In this document: one piece after another, positions 33,559 through 41,601 of the stretch
How the letters are laid out: each line of letters begins with the position of its first letter
Numbering within the stretch: the stretch's first letter is position 1
Assembly (NCBI GenBank): GCA_934489735.1
Contig: CAKSSR010000002.1
Coordinates: 107,193 to 171,192 of the forward strand
DNA length: 64,000 bases
Direction of reading: 5' to 3'
DNA from: an uncultured Eubacteriales bacterium
GTDB lineage: Bacteria > Bacillota > Clostridia > Oscillospirales > Acutalibacteraceae
Notes under the pieces: generated by a model
Seen by the model: only the letters and a program-made list of their open reading frames with translations
The model's database searches: none
What the model was told of the DNA's origin: nothing
Made by a program: the position numbers and the translations under genes

Positions 33559-35001
33559 TTATTCTATTATAATTAATGCATCAACGTCAGTTGAGTCTTC
33601 TATCACTCCACTTGCTCGTAAATTTTCTTTTATCTTAAGCTTTTGGTCTTCATTACTTGTAATAATTTTTGTGAAATTACATCCTTTAAATGCGTCGTCC
33701 TCAATTTCGTCAATCGATGATAAATTTATCTCAGTCAAAGCACTGCACAGACTAAATGCACGCTCGCATATTTTTTTGATTCCTGATAGATCAATACTTT
33801 CAAGTTTTTGACACCTAGAAAATGTAAATTTTTCTATTATTATAATATTTTTAGACATTTCTTCGACTTTACTTAATTCACTGCAACCAGAAAACGCTCC
33901 CTTCCCTATACTTTCTATAGATGAAAGTCTTATATGATTTAATTTTTCACAACCAGAGAACGAGTAATTACCTATTCTTTTTATTGAATCTAAATTGATC
34001 TCATCTAATACTTCGTTTTCTTTAAAGGCATTATTGGGAATTTCAGATATATTACTTCCCAATTCAATTTTTTGAATCCTTCTCCCTTCATAGTTAATTC
34101 TTTTTATCAATTTACTTAAAGCATCTTCACTTTCTATTTGTCTTACATTACCTCTTGCTGCAGGATCTTCAGTCTTTTCAGCTTCATCTAATGGTGCCCC
34201 ATCATTTTCTGTATCATTTTCTGTATTATTTATTGAAACTTTTACTTCATCTCCAATACATATGTCTATTTTCTGAGTAAGTCCGCAAGCTTCTAGACTT
34301 TTTTTAATTAATTCCACTTGCCCCTCATCGGCAACGGATACTCTCTCCAAGCTAGTACATCCGGAAAATACATTTTCTCCTATTTTTTCTATATTCCCTA
34401 AGGAAATATTTTTTAAATTTTCACATCCTTTAAATGCTTCGTCTTCTATGTAAAGTATTTTTGTTGCATCAACTTCATTTATTATGTCTATCCCTTCAAA
34501 TGCTCCTTTTTTTATAGTATTAATCTTAGTTTCATCATCAGGGCTAAAGCGATCAGTAACTTCACAGTCTACAAATCCAAGCAAAATAAAATCAGCTGCA
34601 TGTTTTTTAGTAATGCAAGGACGTCTTTGAGAAACAGTTTTATAAAATGACTCACCCATATATATATCAATTGCTTGCATCGGTCCATTACATATTAAGT
34701 CTTTTGCAATTAGATATGCAATTTTGGGGCCATCCTCCTTGACAGTTACTTTTTCTAAATTAACAGATTCATTAAATAATCCTTGACCTACTTCTTCTAC
34801 ACGTTCTAGTTTAACTTCCCTTAAACACGGGCAGTTTGAAAATGCTCCGTCTTCTACTTTAGTTATTTTTCCTGTTGTAACAGTAGCTAGATTAGACAAT
34901 CCTGAAAATGCCCCCGCTTCTATGGTTCCTGTGTCTTTAGTAATTGTTACGTTGCTATTTCCACTTGCCATTTCTACTGCTTTTTTTCTATTAATACCCA
35001 T
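33559..35001 (-). CDS. BspA-type LRR_5 protein, 480 aa
   Basis: Begins MGINRKKAVEMASG with no hydrophobic leader. Contains an N-terminal LRR_5 block, a second block near residues 170-245, an acidic linker rich in Asn, Asp and Thr (SINNTENDTENDGAP) and a C-terminal LRR block homologous to the downstream gene. Helical caps of the form LIKKSLEACGLTQKIDI appear between blocks; the same cap occurs in the neighbour. First gene of a two-gene operon behind a good sigma-A promoter (35037-35065), with GGAGG upstream of the start. LRR_5 proteins are common in gut and oral bacteria as adhesion or host-interaction factors, but here no export signal is visible. Confidence 0.87.
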   Translation of the reverse strand: MGINRKKAVEMASGNSNVTITKDTGTIEAGAFSGLSNLATVTTGKITKVEDGAFSNCPCLREVKLERVEEVGQGLFNESVNLEKVTVKEDGPKIAYLIAKDLICNGPMQAIDIYMGESFYKTVSQRRPCITKKHAADFILLGFVDCEVTDRFSPDDETKINTIKKGAFEGIDIINEVDATKILYIEDEAFKGCENLKNISLGNIEKIGENVFSGCTSLERVSVADEGQVELIKKSLEACGLTQKIDICIGDEVKVSINNTENDTENDGAPLDEAEKTEDPAARGNVRQIESEDALSKLIKRINYEGRRIQKIELGSNISEIPNNAFKENEVLDEINLDSIKRIGNYSFSGCEKLNHIRLSSIESIGKGAFSGCSELSKVEEMSKNIIIIEKFTFSRCQKLESIDLSGIKKICERAFSLCSALTEINLSSIDEIEDDAFKGCNFTKIITSNEDQKLKIKENLRASGVIEDSTDVDALIIIE

Positions 35002-35036
35002 TTCTTTCTCCTCCTTTTAAAATTATTAACAGTTAT

Positions 35037-35065
35037 ATGATAACATATATAATTACATTTGTCAA
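35037..35065 (-). promoter_or_regulatory. Sigma-A promoter of the 33559-32495 operon
   Basis: On the minus strand TTGACA (35060-35065), 17 bases, then TATCAT (35037-35042), 36 bases upstream of the start at 35001. Confidence 0.65.
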
Positions 35066-35080
35066 ATATAATAATCATTT

Positions 35081-37375
35081 TTAATTTTCTATATTTATTT
35101 TGTAATTTTGCAAACAACTTTCTTTCAAAGCGTCATCCATTATCTTTTCGCTCTCTTCATTTCCAACAATAATTTCTTCCAAGTCATTACAATTTCCAAA
35201 TGCGTTATGTCCCACCTTGCTTACTTTATTTAAAGTAACCTTTCTTAATACTGTGCAATCTGAAAAAGCATTATCTTCTATAACAATTTCTTGATCTGAT
35301 AAGAATTTAACTTCTCTTAAATTATCAAAGCCTTTGAATGCATTTTCTTTTACAAGTCTAGCTCTTTCTAAAACAATCGTAATGGCATTTCTATAGTTTA
35401 TAGCATTATCTTCATGCATTTCTTCGTCTTCCTCACTCACAAGTTTTTCTATAAGCTCGTCCTCCTCTGGATAAGTTCCCGAAGAAGAAGTAACATAACT
35501 CGAGCCCCATTCACTTCCTTCTTCTGAGTCTTCACTTCCCGAAGGAGAACTATCATAATTCGAATTATACCCCATTTCTTTTTCAAATTCTTCACTTGTC
35601 AAAGAATAATTATCGTAACTATAACTCCACTCACTTCCTCCCTCATATCCCTTACTTTCTGGGGAAGAGCTACCATAGCTCGAACTATACTCACTTCCTT
35701 CTTCACTTTCTATTAACTCTCCTTCATTATCGCTGTCCAACTGTTCAAAAACATATAATTTTATGTCTTGATTATCTAAATCTTTTAACGTTCTTCTCAC
35801 TACATCTGCAGATTCTTTGCTATATACAGTAATCCGCTCTAAGCTTTGGCATCCTTTAAAGGCATCGATGCCTATTGATTCTATACTTTGCAAAGACAAT
35901 TGTTTTAACCCCACGCAGTTTTCGAATGCACTTTTCCCAATTTTTATTACTGAAGGGATAGATATTTCGCATAAATTATTACAATTTCTAAAGCTACCAA
36001 TACCTATTATATTTACATTTGGCAAATCAATCTTACTTAAAGCATTACAATTATAAAATACGTTTTCACAAATCTCCTCTAAAATATTGTCATCTACATG
36101 AAAAGATTCTAATTTTCTACAAAGTGAGAAAGTTTCTGCTTTCAGAGTCTTTATATTTTTAATTTCTACTTCCTTTAAGCTTTCACAGCCATTAAAAACT
36201 CCTTTTCCCATATCCTGAATATTATTCATTTTCACTCTTTCTAAGTTATAACATTCTGCGAATGCCTCGCTTTCTAAATAACCAATGTCCGATATCTCTA
36301 TTTCTCTTATTTTTTCATTCTTTCTAAAAATTCTCCATGGGACTGTATTAACATTTTCTATTTTACAAAGTCCATTATCATCAATATACTTATCTAACTT
36401 AGCCTTTTGCTCATCTGGCAAATCAATTCCATAAAATATATTATCAAATTCTTCTTTATCTTTTAATATCATAACAGTTTTATTTCTCAGTTTTTCTTTA
36501 ATATCAGTTTCATCAATATCTTCGTCAACTAAAATTGCTTTCAATTTTACAAATTCTCTAGCTATTTCACATATTTCTTCTGTCTTGTCTTCGCAATAGA
36601 TCTCAATTCCATTTATTCTATCCGTATTTTGAAATAAATCTTTAGAAATTTCCCCTACTCCTTCTGGAATAATGCATAAACCATTTAAATCTGCGCTTAA
36701 ATAAAGCTTTTCTTTGTCATAAATTTTCACTTGTTTCCTTAATTCATATGGCAATTTCCTAAGAATTTCCTGACAGTTCCTAGTTCCATTCGATATTATT
36801 TCAACTAAATCATTACATTTATCAAAAGCTCCTTCATCTATTTCTAATGCTGCATCAGTAGTGACTCCCAAGCTCTGCAAATTGCTAAGCCTATTAAATA
36901 TTTCCTTATCAATTTTAATCAATTCTCCTGCAGCTAAAGTCTTTACATCTTCATAATTATCAAATGGTTCAATTTCCTTTTCATATGTAGACAATGTCCC
37001 CTCCGAATCTATTTCATAAAATCTACTTTCTTTGCAATAGATCTTTACTTGATTTAGTAATTCGTATGGCAACTTTTCATATATCATTTCGCACTTTTCT
37101 TTATTCGATACCTTAATTTTTCTTAATTCTTTACATCCTTCAAATACTCTTTCGCCTATTTTATTAATATTATTTAAATAAATTTCTTCCAGACTTTTAT
37201 AATCCTTAAATGCTTCATCATCTATTTCTTCTATACCTGGCGCCTTTATTACTTTAACTTTATCACTGTACTCTTTAAATGTGTCACTATTTATTTTACT
37301 GATTCTTCTCGATGTTTTATAGATTCCTTCTTCAACCTTATGAACATCTTCTCTTTTAAATATTCTATTCATCAT
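35081..37375 (-). CDS. BspA-type LRR_5 protein with Ser/Tyr/Gly acidic linker, 764 aa
   Basis: LRR_5 units occur at about residues 40-90, 140-190, 350-540 and 660-745. Between residues about 545 and 640 lies a striking low-complexity segment rich in Ser, Glu, Gly and Tyr (EEGSEYSSSYGSSS and variants) that repeats imperfectly. Short helical caps (IYEKLPYELLNQVKIY) follow several LRR blocks. No signal peptide. Start: a GTG at 37384 lies too near the AAGGA site, so the ATG at 37375 (ten bases from it) is preferred. The gene follows the frameshifted LRR locus (stop at 37402) by 26 bases and may share its transcript. The linker may act as a flexible spacer. Confidence 0.86.
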   Translation of the reverse strand: MMNRIFKREDVHKVEEGIYKTSRRISKINSDTFKEYSDKVKVIKAPGIEEIDDEAFKDYKSLEEIYLNNINKIGERVFEGCKELRKIKVSNKEKCEMIYEKLPYELLNQVKIYCKESRFYEIDSEGTLSTYEKEIEPFDNYEDVKTLAAGELIKIDKEIFNRLSNLQSLGVTTDAALEIDEGAFDKCNDLVEIISNGTRNCQEILRKLPYELRKQVKIYDKEKLYLSADLNGLCIIPEGVGEISKDLFQNTDRINGIEIYCEDKTEEICEIAREFVKLKAILVDEDIDETDIKEKLRNKTVMILKDKEEFDNIFYGIDLPDEQKAKLDKYIDDNGLCKIENVNTVPWRIFRKNEKIREIEISDIGYLESEAFAECYNLERVKMNNIQDMGKGVFNGCESLKEVEIKNIKTLKAETFSLCRKLESFHVDDNILEEICENVFYNCNALSKIDLPNVNIIGIGSFRNCNNLCEISIPSVIKIGKSAFENCVGLKQLSLQSIESIGIDAFKGCQSLERITVYSKESADVVRRTLKDLDNQDIKLYVFEQLDSDNEGELIESEEGSEYSSSYGSSSPESKGYEGGSEWSYSYDNYSLTSEEFEKEMGYNSNYDSSPSGSEDSEEGSEWGSSYVTSSSGTYPEEDELIEKLVSEEDEEMHEDNAINYRNAITIVLERARLVKENAFKGFDNLREVKFLSDQEIVIEDNAFSDCTVLRKVTLNKVSKVGHNAFGNCNDLEEIIVGNEESEKIMDDALKESCLQNYKINIEN

Positions 37376-37401
37376 AAAACTCACATCCTTTTTAAATATT
37401 T

Positions 37402-37970
37402 TCAGTCAGTTATAATATCCACATCATTACTTTGAATCATCTTTCTTATCATTTCTTCTTTTTCCTTGGTAGTTCTTATTAATTTTAAGTTATCGCATCC
37501 CCTGAATGGATTGTATGTTGATATTTCTTCAATTGAGTACAGGTTTATCTCCTCTAAATTAATACATTGCGCAAATGCGTCGTCACATATTTCCGTAACA
37601 GAAGATAAATCAATAGTTCTTAAACTTTGGCAACCGCTAAAAGCACCCGTATGAATTTTTTCAACTTTTTCTAAATTAATCCTCTCTAGATCTTTACAAT
37701 CATTAAAAGTATGCATAAAAATCTCAGTCAAACTGTCCCCTAATATTACTTCTTTGATACTTTCGCAACCAGAAAACACTTCTGCCCCTAATTTTTCTAC
37801 AAAACTTAAGTCAACCATCTGCAAACTCTTACAATTTTTAAATGCGCCTCCACCTATTTCTTTAGCTGAAGATAAATTAATCAACTTTAGATTCTCGCAT
37901 CCTGCAAATGCATAGCTTCCGGTCCATCATTGCCAAAAAAACTTCTTTTTAGAAAATCTAATATACCCAT
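37402..37970 (-). pseudogene. Frameshifted, internally deleted LRR_5 gene
   Basis: An intact LRR frame (160 codons from an ATG at 37884, in fact extending upstream to about 37925 as GSYAFAGCENLKLINL) has lost its proper start. Just upstream, in another frame, an ATG at 37970 begins MGILDFLKRSFFGNDG, the typical N-terminal leader of the neighbouring LRR genes, but this frame meets a stop after 27 codons. The junction is near 37914-37925. The leader jumps straight to an LRR unit, so a deletion removed the first domain and broke the frame. The 160-codon part contains about six LRR_5 units and could still be translated from an internal start, or the frame could be restored by slippage. Confidence 0.7.
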
Positions 37971-38232
37971 ATACTTACTTTCCCTCCCTTTACATATTCA
38001 TCTTTGCTAAATTTTACCTTTAATTCATTCCCGTTTTCACATTTTTATTACTATATCATTGCTTTTTATTAATTAATTACATTTCATTTTTACTTTATAC
38101 AATTTAAAGTACAACTAGACTTGTCGCACTTCAAAAAATTTTAATTATTTCATAATCATTTTGTAAAGCAGCTTTTGCTCTCGTCGATAAATTTGTATCA
38201 TTTATCTCCTGTTTGTCCGTTTTATAATTTTT
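37971..38232 (-). other. Intergenic stretch, no gene seen
   Basis: 262 AT-rich bases between the frameshifted LRR locus and the next LRR gene. A GGGAGG-like site lies just upstream of the broken leader. I see no open frame of note, no clear hairpin terminator and no TTGACA-type promoter. Confidence 0.5.
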
Positions 38233-39261
38233 CTATTCAAAGTCCGCCACGCTTATGTCATCCATATTATTTTTCTTCAAAATATTATCAAAATTCAATC
38301 TTTCATCGACTCCAGCATTCTCAATAAAGAAGTTTACAATTTCTCTGTATCCAGTTTTGCTATTAAGCCTTTTCTTTACGTCATCCGGTAAGATTTTATA
38401 TATTTTTATAGCATCCTCTTTATCATAAATGTAGAATGTAGATAACATATTGCATCCATCGAACACATGGTTTCCTATTTTATCAAGCTTTGCAATAGAT
38501 ATTGTCAATAACTTTTCACATCCTTCAAAGGCATTACTTCCTATACAACTGACTTTTGGTAAAATTACACTACCTAGTTCCTCACAGTCTTTAAATGCTC
38601 CATCTTCTATTGTTGTCACTTCATCAGCTTTTATAGTGACTATCTTATCTCTATATTCATCAAACATATTTGACCCTATTACATCTACATCATCAGGCAA
38701 ATAAAAGACTTGACAATTATCTTGGCTATATGCACAAATATAGTCCCACTTTTTATCTGTATCCCATATTTCAATTATTCCTTCTCTAACCTTTTCTTTC
38801 ATTTCATTTGGCAAGCTATCATATACTTTCTTACACATGTCTTCTTTAACAACTATGCTCTCCAGTTCTTTACAATCTTCAAATATGTTTGTTCCTAATG
38901 TCTTCAGACTAGGTAAATAAACCCTCTTTAATCCTACGCATCCATCAAATACGTTATTGCCTAACGTTTCAACATTTCCAAAATTGGCTTCTTCTAAAGA
39001 CTCGCACCCTTGAAATGCATTATTTCCTATATTTTTGGCACTGAACAGAAATGCTCTCTTTAAATTAACACATCCTTTGAAAGCATCATTATTCACTTTT
39101 GTAACATTTGCGGCAGTTACTTCTTCAACTCTATCTTTGCAATCCTTAAACGTACCACTTTCTATCTCTTTAAGATCACCTAAATCAAAAGTCTTATCTC
39201 CGTCTTTGGTATTGGAGTTATCCCCTCCGAAATATTTTTTAAAAAAATCTATCATTCCCAT
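38233..39261 (-). CDS. BspA-type LRR_5 protein, 342 aa
   Basis: N-terminal leader MGMIDFFKKYFGG (amphipathic, no signal peptide), then two LRR_5 modules. Each module starts with a strand-like KTFDLGDL or VFYLPDD segment, has four or five AF.GC units, and ends with a helical cap (CKKVYDSLPNEMKEKVREG). The C-terminal module and tail (RLNFDNILKK) are nearly the same as the end of the next gene (39374), which implies recent duplication or gene conversion. About 110 bases separate the two genes. A cytosolic or non-classically exported LRR scaffold is possible; nothing shows its partner. Confidence 0.87.
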   Translation of the reverse strand: MGMIDFFKKYFGGDNSNTKDGDKTFDLGDLKEIESGTFKDCKDRVEEVTAANVTKVNNDAFKGCVNLKRAFLFSAKNIGNNAFQGCESLEEANFGNVETLGNNVFDGCVGLKRVYLPSLKTLGTNIFEDCKELESIVVKEDMCKKVYDSLPNEMKEKVREGIIEIWDTDKKWDYICAYSQDNCQVFYLPDDVDVIGSNMFDEYRDKIVTIKADEVTTIEDGAFKDCEELGSVILPKVSCIGSNAFEGCEKLLTISIAKLDKIGNHVFDGCNMLSTFYIYDKEDAIKIYKILPDDVKKRLNSKTGYREIVNFFIENAGVDERLNFDNILKKNNMDDISVADFE

Positions 39262-39373
39262 AAATAATCAAAACCTTTCTTTTACAAAATTTATATTTTT
39301 ATTAATATATTAAATCAATCCCGTAAGGCCATCCTTAGTTCAGCTTTATTTTGCTCAAAATCTGACGATGACC

Positions 39374-41449
39374 TTACTTCATCGATCTTTTTTTATCTAA
39401 AATATTATCAAAGTTTAATCCATTTTCTTCGCCATTGATACGTATATCCAACCTTTCTTCATCTGACAATGTACTTTTCAGTCTACTTTTCAAATCATCT
39501 GCCAGGACTTCATATATTTTAATTGCATCTTCTTCATCAGCGACATGAAGAACTGATAAATTCTTGCATCCATCAAACACATGGTCTCCTATTTCATCAA
39601 GCTTTACAATAGACATTGTCAATAACTTTTCACATCCTTCAAAAGCATTACTTCCCATATGACTGGCTTTGGGTAAAATTACACTATCTAATTCCTTACA
39701 GTCTTTAAATGCTCCATCTTCTATTGTTGTCACTTCATCAGCTTCTATAGCTACTACTTTGTCTCTGTATTCATCAAACAAGTCTGACCTTATTACATTC
39801 ATATCATCCGGCAAGAAAAAAATTTTACCTTTGTTTTCGCCATACATATATATGTCAATCCAAGGCTCATCTCTGTCAAAAATTTTAAGCGACCCCTCCC
39901 TAACTCTTTCTTTAAGTTCATCAGACAGACTGTCATAGATATTTTTGCACATTTCTTTACTATCAACGCATATACTTTTTAAATTTATGCATTCGTCGAA
40001 TGCCCCATCTTCTATTTCTATCAATCCTTTGATAGATACTTTTTCTAATTTATTTACATATTCATCAAAAATGCTAGAATTTATCTCTGCGACATCAGTA
40101 TTTATCAAATCAATCTTATTTGGTTCATCCTGTCCAACAAAATTCCATTTAGTTAGAGCTTTATTATTTTCATAAAAACAAATTTTTAGTTCATTATTTT
40201 TAACCTTTTCCTGAAGTATTTCAGGCAAGTCGTTATAGATATCTTTACATTTTTCTTCCTTGGCAATTATATTTTCTAAATTTTCGCAACCTGTAAATAC
40301 ATTTTCCCCAAGTTTATCGACATTTGGCAAGTAAACCTTTCTCAATTCCTTACAGCCGTCAAATGCATTACTTCCCACTTCAACCACTTTACCAAAATTA
40401 GCATTTTTCAAAGACACGCACCCTTTAAATGCTTTTTCTTTTATATTTTCGACTTTAAATAGTAATACTCTTTTTAACTTGTGGCATCCTTCAAATGCAT
40501 TAGTTTCTATTGTTTTAACTCCAATAGCACTTAATTCTTCTATAACTGTCTTATACTCTTCTAGCATATTTGTATTTATTACTTCGATCTCATCCTTTAG
40601 CTTAACTATTTTCAATCCATCTTCAAATTCTTCAAAAATATTAGTCCATTTTCCACTTTGTGATTTAATCGTTACTTTTGCCCTTAAGTTTTCTGGCATA
40701 TCATGATATATTTCTCCACACACTTTCCAATCCGATGCCATTACAATCTTTAAATTTTCACATCCACTAAATATTTCCTTTCCCACAGATTGAATATTTG
40801 TAATAAATACTTGCTTTAAGTCTTCACATCCTTCAAATGCGTAGTCGCCTATCACTTTTACCTTAGGAAAGTTAACCAGTTTTAACTTTGAGCAATCAAA
40901 AAACGTATTTTCTTTTACTTCCTCTAATTCAGTACCAGTTATTGACTCAATTTTATCCTTTAGGCCATCAATTGTTGACTTATCAAGGACTTTAATATAA
41001 TCTGGCAATATAATGTTGCCATCTTCTAAACTCATTCCAAGACAATTAAATTTCTTCAATGGATTCAATTCATAATTACCTGGATAGTAATATATTATAT
41101 CTTTTTTATTGTCCAAGCCATAATTTGATAGTTCATTATATGTAGATTCACATTTTTTCTCGCCAACTATTAGTTTTTCCAACATATTGCACCCATCAAA
41201 TGCATCATTTCCTATACTGATACTTCTCATCAGATTAATTATCTTTAGCCTCTTACATCCGGCAAATGCCCTATCACTTACCTCTGTCACACTCGGAGCA
41301 AAAATTTCTTCCACTCTGCTTCTGTATCCATCAAACATGCTAGATGTTATCTTTTCGATCTCATTAGGTAAGTTAAAAGTCTTTCCTCTGTCCTTAGAAT
41401 ATTCTGAAATACTGCTGAATCTTCTTTTAATATGCTCTCCTAATCCCAT
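39374..41449 (-). CDS. BspA-type LRR_5 protein, 691 aa
   Basis: Leader MGLGEHIKRRFSSISE followed by four or five repeats of a roughly 130-residue module: GK.F.LP..., MF..Y...[VI]E.I.A..V..IE..AF.GC, several LRR_5 units, then a cap of the type C..IY..LP..L..KV. The last module is shared almost residue for residue with the gene at 38233. I chose the ATG at 41449 because it gives the MG start found in paralogues; GAGGGGG lies about twelve bases upstream, while the first ATG (41461) overlaps that site. No export signal or anchor. It probably lies in the same transcript as the upstream 892-residue gene (gap of about 150 bases). Confidence 0.86.
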   Translation of the reverse strand: MGLGEHIKRRFSSISEYSKDRGKTFNLPNEIEKITSSMFDGYRSRVEEIFAPSVTEVSDRAFAGCKRLKIINLMRSISIGNDAFDGCNMLEKLIVGEKKCESTYNELSNYGLDNKKDIIYYYPGNYELNPLKKFNCLGMSLEDGNIILPDYIKVLDKSTIDGLKDKIESITGTELEEVKENTFFDCSKLKLVNFPKVKVIGDYAFEGCEDLKQVFITNIQSVGKEIFSGCENLKIVMASDWKVCGEIYHDMPENLRAKVTIKSQSGKWTNIFEEFEDGLKIVKLKDEIEVINTNMLEEYKTVIEELSAIGVKTIETNAFEGCHKLKRVLLFKVENIKEKAFKGCVSLKNANFGKVVEVGSNAFDGCKELRKVYLPNVDKLGENVFTGCENLENIIAKEEKCKDIYNDLPEILQEKVKNNELKICFYENNKALTKWNFVGQDEPNKIDLINTDVAEINSSIFDEYVNKLEKVSIKGLIEIEDGAFDECINLKSICVDSKEMCKNIYDSLSDELKERVREGSLKIFDRDEPWIDIYMYGENKGKIFFLPDDMNVIRSDLFDEYRDKVVAIEADEVTTIEDGAFKDCKELDSVILPKASHMGSNAFEGCEKLLTMSIVKLDEIGDHVFDGCKNLSVLHVADEEDAIKIYEVLADDLKSRLKSTLSDEERLDIRINGEENGLNFDNILDKKRSMK

Positions 41450-41601
41450 ATGATACATCATCCCCCTCTCATCATTTCTTCCAATATCATAACCAATTGC
41501 AAATTTTTATCTCTTTTTGAATATTCGACAGTAATTTTTTTAATATTATCACTTATTATTGACTTCAGGTCTTTCGAATTTCATCTAGTATATTTTATAT
41601 A

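Noticed and set aside
2229..34000. Many plus-strand open frames of 60-300 codons opposite the repeat genes
   Set aside because: They are antisense shadows. The low-complexity, periodic coding DNA on the minus strand lacks reverse-frame stops, the translations are Leu/His/Ser/Phe-rich nonsense, and they have no ribosome binding sites.
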